Below the pieces are notes generated by a model that saw only the letters and a program-made list of their open reading frames with translations, searched no databases and was not told the DNA's origin. A stretch of DNA of 64,000 nucleotides. Source: Henckelia pumila (taxonomy: Eukaryota > Streptophyta > Magnoliopsida > Lamiales > Gesneriaceae). Below, piece by piece: positions 1-12,240 of the stretch. Both the position numbers and the translations under genes were made by a program. The DNA lies in assembly GCF_033568475.1 (NCBI RefSeq), contig NW_027331833.1, positions 1,798,001 to 1,862,000 of the forward strand, given 5' to 3'. Position 1 is the stretch's first letter. The number at the start of each line of letters is the position of its first letter.

Positions 1-3000
1 CTAATTTTACTTTTTCAAGATGAAAACAATATTTTACTAATAATCTTGCGCATCATTAATCTTCAAATTAAAGTGAATCCTTTCTCCTTCGACATAACTA
101 ATTGACAATGCCTAAATCCAAATGGCCACTGAATATATATATATATATTAGATAGTGGGAACATTTACCTATCGAGAAAATTAAGGAAACAACTTAAGGA
201 ATTAAAATGGTTTACGTAGACGAATGCATATAATTAAATTAATTAAGAAAATCAGTATATTATTAGCTTTATATCATACAATAATTTTGCTTTTACAGAC
301 GAGAAATTATTGAAGGATTAAGAATTAATTAGACGCTGAGTGGAAATACATTTCCATAAGCAACCAATATACGTGACTACTTACCTGTGTTCCCCACATG
401 TTTCATAACATGCATGTCCAGCTTGCAATTTCGTGTACGATTTATATATGTGCTTTTCTAAGTGTGTAGTAATTCGAAGGAAATTTTTATATGATAACTA
501 ATAGAGAATATATTTCTATATATATTCACGAGAATCAATGTTTTATATATCTATTGATAAATTCGATATTAAGGTTTTAGAGTGGGTGAAATAAGTGATC
601 TTGTTTGATCAAAGATTGATTCCTCGTATAACACTTTTTCAAGAGATACTGTCGCACAGAGTTTACTTAAACTAGCGTGATTTACAATCTATTGCATTAG
701 TCGTTAACATGAGATTTTATCCATTAATGCCACACCGAAAGATATTGATTATGATTCTACCATCATAAATAAATAAATAAATAAATAAAATAAAATAAAA
801 TAAAATATCAACAGGATAGGGACAATTTTGGTTGGTTTAATATAGGAGTAGGACGGTTTTCATGATGGCAAAATTAATGCTCTTTTATAACAAAATATAA
901 ATATCACTCATATTTTAAATATTAATTACTACGTTTTACCCTGTCTCACAAACTGATTACAAATTTACAATATGCTAAACTAAAAGGAGAAAAAAAAAGT
1001 TTATAAACACGTAACACATATATGAAAAAAAACATTGGTTTACATGTCAAATGGGAATAACATGCATCTCAGTTCGAGTTAACTTGTAGGGGGAAAGGAT
1101 GTGATAACCGTGCAAGCGAGTTTTCATTATATTTTTCTATATATGGATCCATTTGACATATAAATGTAGAAAACACCTAATAGAATTTTATTTCAAATTT
1201 GTAAAAAAAATAAAAATAAAATTGTACGTACCACCCGTTGCATCATGAAATAAATAAATTTAATATTTCATTGGCCGGTAAAAATATATTTTTATGCCCA
1301 ACTACGTACGTCAATAATTTTTGAATTGTGATGGACTAGTGGCCTTAGAAACACTAACGCATGTCTCCTAAGTGCACTATATATATTAACTTATTTAGTC
1401 AAATATTGATTCCTCGTACATCATTGTTCGATCGATTGCCACATGTAATCGACTGTTGATTTTTATATAAGCCTCTGCAAACCCCAATATCTTGTTGTGG
1501 CAACAATCAATTTTCCCACTTCAAAAAATCATGCACCCACAAATATCTCATTTGAAAAAAGAAATTGTATTTTTATCTGGTATATTTATTTTTTGCGATT
1601 TTAGTTTTTTATATCAACAAATTGCAGTTCTTCTCATACATCTTTTAGTTTTGAAAATTTTACTCACTTTTTTTGAGAGTGATGCTATAACACACACGTC
1701 AGCACATCGAAAAAATGATTTTTTTTAACTAAAAAATGATTTAAAATATTAAAAAAAATAAAGACAGCTAATTAAACATGAACTTAACAACATAAAAAAT
1801 CACAATCACGTGGAAACAAATATATGGATGTTAAAAATGTAATACCTTTTTCATTTATAAGTTTGACTTGAGAGCATTCCATCTCGTTTATACGAAAAAA
1901 ACGAAATAAAGCCGAAAGAATAGACTTTGATTGATTTGATACAGACACCACCTTTGCCGGTGCTTTTAATTAGCTCTAGACGACACGATACCCCATTATA
2001 AGTGAGAATTGCCAAGACAAATGGAATCAGCTTTTCAAACTTTTCTCAAAAATAAAGTAAAGATGTATTTTCTTATTCATATGACAAATTTATATTTGGG
2101 GTTCGGTTCGAATTCTTGAATCACATTGAGTTGTATGTAACATGTGGCTTCTCATAACAAGTTTTCGATTTGCATTTTTGTACTTATTTCGAATCTTATT
2201 GATAAATTAATAATGGTGCCATTATATATTTTGTGCGTTTGTGTTGAGTGCCACGACTCATCTTATAATATGGGTGGGTTTTCGGTATACCCCATAAAAA
2301 ATATTGGTATAAAAAAATTCATGCCGATACTGTTATCGAAATTCTGAAATTTTGATATGAAAAAAATCTATACTAATACCATATAGATTACGAAAAAAAT
2401 TCGATATACCAAAAAAATGTATATATATCGAAAAAATTTTGGTACGACATCCCAAAAAGTCGATATTTTGGTTCGATATCTCAGCCCTAATCTTATATAT
2501 AACCTATAGGTGGAGGATGGGTAGGCTCTCGCCTGCCTATATATACATGCTGGGTGGAGTGAGAGGGCGTACATACATATATTTATTTGACATACTATAT
2601 ATTTATTTCATGATATACTATATTCTTGTTCATGAAACTCAAAGTCGTAAGTTCATTTAACTATCATATAACAACTTAGTATGTTTAGTTTTGAAATACT
2701 CTCATTAATGAACCAACAAAAAAATGTGAATGCGACCCCTCTATTGTTTGAGTGATTCAACTTTAGAAGTTCGACTTAAACATATGTATATATATAAAAT
2801 CTATGGCACCTTCCCTTGCAATGATAATAGTTACGTTATGGACTCCATAATCATTTTTTTTTAATTTTTTAAAAAAGTTGCAAACATTCCCTAGCTAATA
2901 CTAGAAGAGAAAGACGTAAAGAATGGAACGTTCCCCTCGCTGCTACATTTTGTTCAATAAAGTCATCATAAAATTAAAGATTTCTTTGTGGGATTGGGCA

Positions 3001-3070
3001 TTGAAAATATTTACATGATAATTACTACAAAGACATGCATTAAGAGGCAAAATGATAAGTTTCAAAACAT

Positions 3071-3173
3071 CAATTCAATAAGTCTTTAATTCACGAGGCT
3101 TTAAAAATTAAAAACATCGATCAATTCTATAAGTCTTTAATTCACGAGGCTTTAAAAATTAAAAGTACATGTT
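3071..3173. repeat. 51-bp tandem duplication (two units)
   Basis: The segment beginning caattcaataagtctttaa at 3071 recurs almost exactly at 3122 with period 51. The shared core is 'aagtctttaattcacgaggc' followed by 'tttaaaaattaaaa'. The second unit runs directly into the hairpin at 3172. Confidence 0.8.
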
Positions 3174-3257
3174 TCATTTACAGTTGTCACTTTAGTGTGT
3201 GTGTGTGTGTGTGTAACTGTAAGGGATATGGTGCTAAAGTGACAACTGTAAATGAAA
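3172..3257. repeat. Perfect 24-bp inverted repeat around a (GT)n loop
   Basis: The left arm at 3172-3195 contains 'catttacagttgtcacttta'. Its exact reverse complement is at 3234-3257. The 38-bp loop contains a (GT)n microsatellite. It could be a very small fold-back element or a hairpin-forming site. No target-site duplication was established. Confidence 0.8.
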
Positions 3258-3388
3258 AGCTTGAACGTATGTACGTAGGTTGATTTATGCTCGAAAGTTT
3301 CCTCTGATCACCATAGTATATATATGGGACATATATATGCTCGGAAAAAAAAAAAAAAATTTGTTTTTTTGTTTTTGTCAATCAACTT

Positions 3389-3632
3389 AAATTTTTTTTT
3401 TTTTGTTTCATTAGTTTTTTAAAGTTTGGTTTTGGTAAATAAACTTTTAAATTTCGGCTATGTGGCCAGCGACAGCTTGATAAGTCTAACATCTTCCACA
3501 GTCACGTAATCATATTTCAGTGTCACGTTACCAATTTGACCAAAATAGCTAATAATTACAATTTAGTGTATCAAAATCAAATTTTAACAACCCAGTGAAC
3601 TAAACTCAAAATTGAAGATTTTAGTTGATAAA
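3389..3632. mobile_element. Decayed copy of a MULE-type MITE family
   Basis: The segment shares with 12241-12514 and 20248-20559 the order 'agtttggttttggt' ... 'cacgtta' or 'gtcacgt' centre ... 'aaaatcaaattttaa', with the two halves roughly inverted copies of each other. The ends are eroded and I found no target-site duplication, so family membership rests on the shared internal words only. Confidence 0.4.
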
Positions 3633-4573
3633 AAAAAAAAAAAAGAGAAGCTATTTTCCCTCTGCTGATATATGATCCAATTTCGTATAACAACAATTAA
3701 ACAAAGTTGATTGCAAATAATATTAATTAATCATGAAAAAATGTGTAGTTTTTTGAACTATGCATGATAACACTTTCCAACAGATTTCTTGTATATGATG
3801 AAGGGAAGAATCATTTTCGTTCTTTAAATTAATTGACCTAAATTAAGTTAGATTTTGATTATCTAATAATTAAAAATATGTATTATATAGTAATGTCTTG
3901 AACCAAATTGGTATCAGGCGTAATGTCAATATCGGCCAAAAAAAAGATTTGTCATGTAATTAATATATATATATATATATATATAATTGCACATCTAATT
4001 TTGGAAAATTAAAGCCAGCATATAAAACGAACTCATGATATTTCTACTCCCATTTTATATATCATATATTAGATAGATTTTTCAATTATGCTTTGCTCCA
4101 ACAAAGAAAATTAATCTTCTAGCTCGTTTCTCACATAGTCACATGCATCCAAATATCGATTAAAAAAAAGGGAATAACTTTTAAAAAAATCATTTTTATT
4201 AATAATTATCAATCATATAATATAACTCATATTAATCTCATGGTTATAACCAACCACGGAATGAGTTTTCGTTTCCCACATACTTGAATAAAATATAAAT
4301 TCGACAAAATCAATCGATAAAGTTGTGACGTTTAAAAGAATTTTTGTGATTGAAAAAATAAATACTAGAAAACGTGAAGTTTTTTTTTTAAAAAAAATTT
4401 ATATTAAAAAAGAAGATAAGAAAAACTTTTTGGTATAATGGTTATTTTAATTACGACGTATGCTTTTGGCATCCTCCTATTATCATGAGCTGTGTGACAA
4501 TATATTTCCCGTGTACTCTTTTTACTTTAAAGCAAACACATACTTTTTTATTTATTTTGTGGCCAAATGTTCC

Positions 4574-4580
4574 TATAAAA
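4574..4580 (+). promoter_or_regulatory. Candidate TATA box of the ABCG gene
   Basis: A tataaaa motif in the context 'cctataaaaaaggcccc' lies about 140 bp upstream of the ATG at 4718. It would place transcription start near 4605 and give a 5' leader of about 110 bases. The spacing is normal for plant genes, but no transcript evidence is available. Confidence 0.45.
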
Positions 4581-4717
4581 AAGGCCCCATCCACTCTTTC
4601 TTGTTGAAGAAATTAAAGAGTGGCTCTGATATAACTATAGCTCTTCATGTTCTGAATTAATTCTTGAAATTTTCGAAGAATTTGTCGGTACTATTTTTTC
4701 ACTTTACTTTCATTAAA

Positions 4718-7700
4718 ATGATGCCCCCAGAGCAAGAATCTGGTACTATTCATGGAGGCACAATGACCAATATTGGAGCCGATAGTGTTATCCTTCAAAT
4801 TGAAGGCCCTAGCTCAACAAGAAAGGTCGTGAGCTCGTGCTTGGATCATGAAACGATAGAGAAAGATCGAGCTACTCAAATTCAACTCGGGGTTTTAGGC
4901 GAATCCTTACGACCCATCACTCTTAAGGTATGTATTATAACTTGTAGGTTGATTCAAATTTTCTAGTACTAGTGAGCTAGGGGCACTAAAAGGTGAAGTA
5001 CTTTTATATATATACATATAGAGTTCTTTTATGGTGTCCAACACTATATGTCCATCATGTACAAGTCAACTCATCTATTGTACCGGTCAACTCATCTATT
5101 GTACATGTTGGACATGAAGTTGACATATAGTGTTGGGCACCATAAAAGAACTCATATACATATATATATATATATATATGTTTCAACTTTAAAATTTTCT
5201 TTTGCGTTTAATTATATATAAAACCACTTTACATGACTAGGTCCACCACTCATTTTGGAACATTGTTGTATCCAAATCTATTTATTTTCTTTGTTATAAC
5301 TTTTGTAGTTTGAAGATGTCTCCTACACAATCAAGACCCGAAACAACAGTAGAAGCTTTTGTTTCTCGTCTCAGCCAAAGGTTACACGCAACATACTCAA
5401 CAATGTCACGGGAAGTGTTCGGCCCGGCGAGCTTATGGCGATGCTTGGCCCGTCCGGCAGCGGCAAAACAACTCTTCTGTCAGCCCTTGCGGGCAGGCTC
5501 CCCGGAAAAATCTCGGGAAAGATCACGTACAACGGGCAGGCATTCTCTAGCACGATGAAGCGGAAGACGGGTTTCGTTACGCAAGACGACGTGCTATATC
5601 CACACCTCACAGTTCTCGAAACCCTAACCTACGCGGCTCTGTTGAAGCTGCCAAAAAACCTCACAAAACAGGAGAAAATGGAGCAAGCGGAGCTTATCAT
5701 CGTGGAGTTGGGATTAACGAGGTGCAGAAACACTATAATTGGGGGGATTTTGCTGAGGGGTATATCAGGAGGTGAAAGAAAAAGGGTTAGTATTGGTCAA
5801 GAAATGGTTGTGAACCCTAGTCTTTTGTTAGTGGACGAGCCCACTTCGGGGCTGGATTCGACCACCGCGCAGAGGATCGTGGCGACTCTCCGGTGGCTGG
5901 CGCGCGGAGGTAGGACGGTTGTGACCACCATACATCAGCCATCGAGTAGGCTGTACAGGATGTTTGATAAGGTGGTTGTGTTATCGGAGGGTTGCCCTAT
6001 TTATAGTGGGTACGCGGGTAGGGTGATGGATTACTTCGGTTCGATCGGCTACACCCCCGGGTTTGATTTCATGAATCCGGCTGATTTTCTGCTGGATCTT
6101 GCCAACGGTACGATGATTCTGTCTTGATTGTGGTTTGGGTTTTGCATTTTATACATGTTAGTTACTTTTAAGAGCATTTATTTGCAGTAATAATGAAGGT
6201 CTATCTAGTTTATTTATGAAGTGCAAAAATTGTAACATGCCAGCTGGGAGGTAAGTTTCGAGTTCATTAAATATATTTGTGGCTTAAAAAAAACCCCGTT
6301 TAATTAATTATGTGGTTTTGGACTTTGGAGTATGGAGCCATTTACATTTAGATGTATCAATTCAACTATATTTTAATCACGTGAAGTATATTTATTAGGC
6401 AGTGCTAGTTCAATCCTTTTTTATCATCTTTTGACCCGTAAAATTAAAGTTTCCATCTTCACCTGATAAGCTTTCTTTATGTTGGTCCCATTAAATTTCT
6501 TTTCTGTCCCATTTAACACAAGAGACCATCAATTACTCCAATTAATTAATTATTATATAATTAAACCGTATGTTCTAATATATACATCTTCACATGATAT
6601 TGCAGGTGTGACACCTTCTGATTCAAGAAATGATGTTCAAAACAACTTTCATGGAAGACTAGACTGTAATCATGATTACGATTCCACAAAACAAATTCTA
6701 ATTCAATCCTATAAAAAGAATTTATACCCAGTTTTGAAGGAAGAAATTCACCGAGGCTTGCGCGATCAATCTCAGTTAACAGAAGCCTCAGTAACATCAA
6801 GAACAAGTATGTGATCGAACTAATTACTAAATCTCTCGATCCGAATTTAATGCATTTATTATATGTGATAAAGATCATCACGTGACAATTAATCATACGT
6901 CTCAGCATTGGATGTTACACACATATATATATACATCATACATGTTACTAATTAGCATTTAGCTTTGATTAATAGACATGGTGTTTGATTTAATTCATCT
7001 TATGCAGATTCAGACAAGCAGTGGACTAACAGTTGGTGGCTGCAATTCAACGTGTTGCTGAGCAGAGGACTAAAAGAAAGAAAACACGAGTCGTACTCCG
7101 GTTTAAGGATATTTCAAGTCATGTCTGTTTCAATCCTTTGTGGACTTCTATGGTGGCATTCTGACCCTAATCACATTCAAGATCAGGTAATATATATTCA
7201 TTAATATATATACTTGGATTGAGTAAGGACATAATATATATGCCATGATCCATGTAAATCACTCACTTTTCAACAGGTGGGACTCCTCTTTTTCTTCTCA
7301 ATATTCTGGGGATTCTTCCCACTTTTCAATGCCATATTCGTCTTCCCACAAGAAAGACCGATGCTGACGAGAGAACGCTCCTCAAAAATGTATCGTTTGT
7401 CGTCCTACTTCTTTGCAAGAACGATAGGCGACTTGCCAATGGAGCTTGTTCTTCCAACAATATTTGTTACAATCTCATATTGGATGGGTGGCCTAAAGCC
7501 AAACCTAATAACCTTCCTACTAACCCTATCGATCATCCTACTCAACGTTCTCGTGGCACAAGGACTAGGGCTAGCACTCGGTGCTGTCCTGATGGACGTA
7601 AAGCAAGGAACGACGCTATCCTCGGTGCTAATGCTCGTGTTTTTGCTAGCAAGTGGGTATTACATCCAGCACATTCCGACGTTCGTCGACTGGTTGAAGT

Positions 7701-7927
7701 ACATTTCGTTTAGTCATTATTGTTACAAGCTTCTGGTTGGGGTGCAGTATGAGGAGGGTGAAGTTTATGAGTGCGGACTGAATTTAGGGTATTGCAGGGT
7801 GATTGATAATCCGGCTATAAAGAATCTTGGGATTGATAATCTGGGGTCGGATGTGGGTGTTTTGGTGGTGATGTTGGTGGGATATAGGGTTTTGGCTTAT
7901 GTGGCTTTGAGGTTGAGGCAACCTTAA
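4718..7927 (+). CDS. ABCG21: ABC transporter G family half-transporter, ABCG21-like
   Basis: Five exons with GT-AG borders and consistent phases: 4718-4927, 5309-6107, 6606-6806, 7008-7186 and 7277-7927, giving 679 residues. This half-size WBC-type transporter has its nucleotide-binding domain first: Walker [10 protein letters not shown] at 117-125, signature ISGGERKR from 222, Walker B LLLVDE at 242-247 and the H-loop His near 279 (TIHQPSSRL). A transmembrane domain of about six helices fills exons 4 and 5, including [29 protein letters not shown] and YWMGGLKP. The N-terminus starts MMPPEQES, and the linker and C-terminus also match my recollection of Arabidopsis ABCG21, so I prefer that over ABCG9 or ABCG14. 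Such proteins dimerise to form an ATP-driven exporter, usually in the plasma membrane. The substrate cannot be read from sequence. An upstream in-frame stretch lacks an ATG, so 4718 is the first good start. All motifs are intact. Confidence 0.93.
5021..5153. mobile_element. Small palindromic MITE in intron 1 of the ABCG gene
   Basis: The left end gagttcttttatggtgtcca is mirrored by the right end that closes with caccataaaagaactc at 5153. The inverted arms continue through 'acactatatgtc' and 'gacatatagtgt', leaving a short centre with a repeated 'caactcatctattgtac'. The flanks both read atata, but AT richness makes that weak support for a target-site duplication. It sits wholly inside the first intron. 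Confidence 0.7.
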
Positions 7928-8215
7928 TTATATTTGTGACTCAAAATGTTCATTTTAACATTTTATTTTATATGTATTGAAGCCATTAAGTACGTACTGA
8001 TGAAACGTAGGTGGACATGTAATTGCTGCACGATGATTTATTTGTACATCATGATATATATATATACATCTAGGGACAAGATATAACTTTATTATATATC
8101 AATATTTCAAATTGTTTTTGAATGTTTAATTATAAATTATGATTTACAATTATGTATGGGACTAATTTAGAAAATGCTCTGCTGATCATGTTTTAGTTAC
8201 ATTGTGATATCGATG
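7928..8215. other. 3' flank of the ABCG gene
   Basis: AT-rich sequence with several possible polyadenylation words (aataaa-like) and a short AT repeat near 8056-8068. Nothing else is recognised. Confidence 0.5.
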
Positions 8216-8640
8216 CTGCATGAAATTATGTTATTCTAAACAAGGGTCTCCGCGTGACCAGTCAATCAGGGTAGACAGTAGCTTTGACAGATCAGCTGCT
8301 TCTCACGTGTCCAATCTAGTATATTTTGAGTCGTCACCTATGTCACGAAATGAAGTTAGAGGCGCCGGGGGATGCCCGGCGAAAACCCTCCGACGCTCAA
8401 GTCAGCGATCACCTCAAAATATATACTCATAAAAACTAAAATGCTTTTAGAACATAAATTGAGAGAGCTTAAAGTGTATCTTTAAAGAATGAGGAGAAGT
8501 CTCTTATTTATAGAGTTTGTTTTCAAATGGGTCATGGGCCTTCTGAATTTGTGGGCTCAGCTCTCTGGGCCAAATCATATGGGTTTTAAAGAACTTGCCG
8601 CCGACTCAATATATTTAATACACATCCTTATTATACTTAA
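8216..8640. repeat. Probable solo LTR or TRIM remnant
   Basis: The segment contains 'ggcgccgggggatgcccggc' followed by 'accctccgacgctcaagtca'. I associate this pair of words with short non-coding plant LTRs. Downstream there is a TATA-like 'ttatttatag' and a run of 'gggcc' and 'gggctc' words. I could not fix TG/CA termini or a target-site duplication, so the boundaries are approximate. Confidence 0.35.
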
Positions 8641-9310
8641 TCATTCTTAAACTAGTATATATCACATTGCAAGGCGCCATGTAAGAACATGGGAACTATC
8701 GTCGATGCAAAATGGTTATTTTATTTAAACAAAATTTGAGCCGTTAAATAATTACAAATAACTAATTATAATATCATTTTTGTCTGTCTATACCGATCAA
8801 TGCACTCCACAAGTTCTAATACAACCGACGATTAGATACTATCGTTAGAGTAATACCTTAATAACACGTGCATTCAGTGGTTCATGCATTTCCCAATCCA
8901 ATATTTTGTCACGGCGTTAAATATATATCCATTGAAATCAAAATGTTACATTTTATACATAAAATATTACAAGGACAAATTTAGAAAACTTTGTGAATGC
9001 ATTCGATGAGTACAGCTGTAAATAGATGTTTGGGGCCGCTTTCATGATAATAAAACCAACTATCAAAATGCTGCAAAGATCAATTCACAAATTGCGGTAT
9101 GAACTTAGGACATGTTTTTGGGGTTAATTAGCTCACCCTCGTGGGATCGCGACCCTTTGTCCCGACACGGTGATACATAACATTGAAATCACACTTGAAA
9201 AGGGTGGACAATTAGTTAGAGCAGCAAGTGCTATAGCAAAATTGATCATATATAGAAGATGAGCCCAACGGATTCTTAATTGAAATTAGAAGAATTTTTT
9301 GTCATTTTGA

Positions 9311-9360
9311 TAGCGGCGACAGGATTTGAACCCGTAACCGCAAGGTTATATGAGCCTTGC
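9311..9360 (-). tRNA. Plastid trnfM-like 3' half, broken tRNA fragment
   Basis: Read on the minus strand, the stretch gives an anticodon-arm GCAAGGCTCAT...AACCTTG followed by the T-arm ACGGGTTCAAATCCTGT and an acceptor end GCCGC. It resembles the 3' half of plastid initiator tRNA-Met(CAU). The anticodon loop is two bases too long (extra AT), and I cannot find the D-arm and 5' acceptor strand next to it. It is best read as a nuclear insertion of organelle DNA and not a working tRNA. Confidence 0.5.
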
Positions 9361-10674
9361 CAGGTACTCGATTTAGTTCCTTGGTGATGTTTGTGAAGAC
9401 AAGTCTCATACCAATTCACTACGTAGAAGGAACTAATTATAGAATGAACGCATATTAAGAATCCGTACAAGAAAAGTAAAAGTTAAAGAAAGCGGAGGCC
9501 AACAAATATAAAGCAATAAAGCAACAAATATATCATAACAATAACAATAATAATAAAGATAACTACCAAAACAAAGATCAGGGTCTATCCTGAAATTGGA
9601 AATAATATGAATTATTCAATATTCAACATATGACAATTTTGTACATATTTTGTGTGAGTTATACGTACATCCCTTAATTTATCGATAATTATATCATTGC
9701 GTGCGCTGTAATTTTTTAACCTAGCTTGTTTAGTTTATAATTATATCATAATTATAATAAATATAGAGTAGCCCACTTCAATTTCAATCAAATATTGTAC
9801 AAGATAGCCATTCTTAATTTAAAATCCTAAAAATATACCTTTTTCTAGAGATTTTTTCCATCTCAATTCTATCACTACAACTTATTTAATATACCCAATA
9901 AATTAAGATGTATTCACGAAAAAGCTTTTTTTCGAGAAAGGCTTCTTGTCAAATACCGGTTTTATTCTGCAGTTATTTTAGAACCAATTCGTGGAAAGTA
10001 GAAAACAAATTTTGTAATCACGTGAATTGGCTTGTCAAATTTGCAGTATTTTGGCTTTGTCTGTATTTTGTGCAATTTATAATTTTACGCAATAAATTAA
10101 GAGACGTCACTAATCTTTATTTGGAAAATGTGAGAAAACAGCTTGTCAAATACTCGAATTAGCTTTATTCAGTCCTAAACATGATTATTTAGAAAACGGC
10201 GTGATTGTCAACTACTTCAAATCATAAAATATAAAATACAAAATTTTGGGACGATAATTTACAAATAAGTCAAAATATATGCCTTGGGTTTAACTTTTTT
10301 TTTTCGGTTCGTTTAAATAAACTACAATATCCATTAACCTAATCAATTTGCGTGACATAGCTGTACAACTTTTCATAAATTAACATAAACTTTTATATGA
10401 TCATGTCTTCAATACAGAAGAAAAAGAGTTTGATTGTGGTAAATGATAATAGGGTTTAAAAGATATTTTAAATTAGAAGACTAATTTCAAAAAGTAACTT
10501 AAATCAAGAGTCAAGAGTCAAGACCAACCCATTCAATGGAGGCCATTTTTTAAAAAAAGGCCTCATTCTATATATATAGTTTTATATACATATTACGGAA
10601 GAATATATGATCATACGGAAGAATATATGATCATGCATGTTTTTGTTTCTTAATTCTGATTCATAGTTTAGATC

Positions 10675-10676
<2 letters not shown>
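9361..10676. other. Intergenic AT-rich stretch
   Basis: No gene is recognised. The 84-codon open frame at 9908-10162 has no motif I know, and its composition matches its surroundings. Two copies of 'cggaagaatatatgatcat' lie in tandem at about 10596-10634. Confidence 0.5.
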
Positions 10677-10761
<85 letters not shown>

Positions 10762-10789
10762 TGTGTGTGTTGTGTGTGTGTATATATAT
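10677..10789. repeat. Compound microsatellite (TA)n(TG)n
   Basis: About 60 bases of TA dinucleotides run directly into TG dinucleotides with two TTG interruptions, then back to TA. A short open frame reading tandem Tyr-Ile and His-Thr on the minus strand is a product of the repeat. Confidence 0.97.
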
Positions 10790-10921
10790 TCAAGAAACAA
10801 AAAAATATATGCCTGTTTTAAAATATATATAGTTTTAATTAGTTTTAATTTGAAATAAAAATAAAACCGTTAAAATTTTTTGTTGTTGGAATTAATGAAA
10901 TAATAAAGAACATAATACTAA

Positions 10922-11660
10922 GGCTCTGTTTGGTAGCCTATATTATTAATATGTGTATAACTTATCCTATCAAATTCCACATTTTTCTCATCATATTATT
11001 TATCTATCTATTAATTATTTATTTTAAATCAATCAAATCATCAATTATTTATCTTACATCAATCAAATCATTTAATTTAAATTACTATATTACTCCTTAT
11101 AAATAATATTATTCATATTTTATTTATTGTTAAAAGATTAAAATGGTAATATGTCATTTTTTAGGGAAAATTGCAAATTTAGTCCTGTATGTTTGTCACT
11201 TTGCAATTTTGGTCCTTTATGTTTTTACATTTCAGTTTTAGTCCTGCATGTTCTGATTTTTGGCAATTTCGGTCATTTTTATTCGAAAATGCTTACGTGG
11301 CACTGTACATTTCATCTCCACATCAGCACTGAATTGGTGCCACGTCAGCGCCACGTCGAAAAAAGGATTAAAATTGCCAAAAAAATAAAGATAGCGGACT
11401 AAAACTGAAATGTGAAAACATAGAGGACCAAAATCGCAAATTGATAAAATATACAGGACTAAATTTGCAATTTTCCCCATTTTTTAATATAAAATTTTAT
11501 CAATCAAATCAATAAATTATAATCCATCAATCAAATCAATAAATTATAATCCATCAATCAAATCAAATATTATATTCACTATCATTTTTTATTTATTTTT
11601 CATTACATTATATTACTTATCTATGTATTATTTATCTCATCATACCTACCAAGCGGTACC
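10922..11660. mobile_element. PIF/Harbinger-like MITE, split by a nested MITE
   Basis: The left end GGCTCTGTTTGGTAG is flanked by TAA. The right end, read inverted, is GGTACCGCTTGGTAG and is also flanked by TAA at 11661-11663. TAA duplications and GGC/GGT...GTTTGGTA ends are typical of Tourist-like MITEs. The interior repeats 'atcaatcaaatcat' and 'ttatttat' words. About 320 bp of the length is a second element inserted at 11164-11477. Confidence 0.8.
11164..11477. mobile_element. Mutator-type MITE nested in the PIF MITE
   Basis: The ends GGGAAAATTGCAAATTTAGT and its inverse at 11477 form long terminal inverted repeats that extend through several 'ttggtcct' and 'aggaccaa' words. A perfect 9-bp duplication, catttttta, sits at 11155-11163 and 11478-11486, the length expected for Mutator-like transposition. 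The centre carries 'ccacgtcagcgccacgtcg'. There is no coding capacity; overlapping short frames on both strands follow from the palindrome. Confidence 0.9.
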
Positions 11661-11700
11661 TAAAGAGATAGTATCAAACTAGCCACTTGCGTATGCGATT

Positions 11701-12040
11701 TAGAGGTGTCAAAATGGTCTAGTCCCGTCGAGTTGGCCCGCCCCGCCATACAAAATTGGTGGGTTGGGTTGGTAATTTTCCAACCCGCCTAAAAGGTGGG
11801 CCGGCCCGCACCGCCCCGCATAAAGGTGGGTTGTGGTGGGTTGCGGGTTGGCCCGCAAAAACCCGTCAATTTACACATAAGCCTGCCGGATTGGCCCGCC
11901 CCGCTATCTAAAATTGGTGGGTTGGGTTGGTGTTTGCCCAACCCGCCTAAAAGGAGGGTCGGTCTGCCCCGCCCTGCCTAATGGTGGGTTATGACGGGTT
12001 GTGGGCCGGCCCGCCCCGCTGGCCCATTTTGACACCTCTA
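11701..12040. mobile_element. hAT-type MITE, GC-rich
   Basis: The ends TAGAGGTGTCAAAATGG and its inverse CCATTTTGACACCTCTA are flanked by a perfect 8-bp duplication, atgcgatt, at 11693-11700 and 12041-12048, as expected for hAT elements. The interior is unusually GC-rich and holds two diverged copies of a block made of 'ggcccgccccgcc', 'ggtgggttgggttggt' and 'caacccgcctaaaagg'. Confidence 0.92.
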
Positions 12041-12240
12041 ATGCGATTATTTGTGCGCATGCATCTTTCAGTTAAATTAATTATTTTTAAAACTTTTTAA
12101 ACTATTCAGATTGAAGTAATATTATATTTTTTAATTTAAAATGATATATACTTATAAATAAATATTTAGTGATATTTTAAAAAAATATTGGAAAGTGGAT
12201 AACATGTGGCATATGATCACATGTTTTTCATAAATTCAGA

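Larger units (their letters stand above)
1..4560. other. AT-rich intergenic region upstream of the ABCG gene
   Basis: I see no convincing gene here. The short open frames have no recognisable protein motifs and consist largely of low-complexity AT sequence. Contents that can be named: AAATA/AATA microsatellites near 763-806, AT dinucleotide runs near 136-150 and 3961-3984, a short tandem duplication and a hairpin at 3071-3257, and a decayed MITE at 3389-3632. A patch at 2275-2490 that repeats 'cgatat' and 'ggtat' words may be another worn MITE, but I cannot define its ends. Confidence 0.6.

Noticed and set aside
1492-1728. 78-codon frame near the window start
   Set aside because: Hydrophobic low-complexity AT-rich text, no homology recognised, no promoter or splice support.
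4664-4717. N-terminal extension of ABCG21 from 4664
   Set aside because: The codon at 4664 is TTG; the first ATG is 4718 and matches the family's MMPP start.
10582-10800. Short frame with Tyr-Ile and His-Thr repeats
   Set aside because: Translation of the (TA)n(TG)n microsatellite.
11151-11480. Two overlapping frames with similar protein text on opposite strands
   Set aside because: Consequence of the terminal inverted repeats of the MULE-type MITE.
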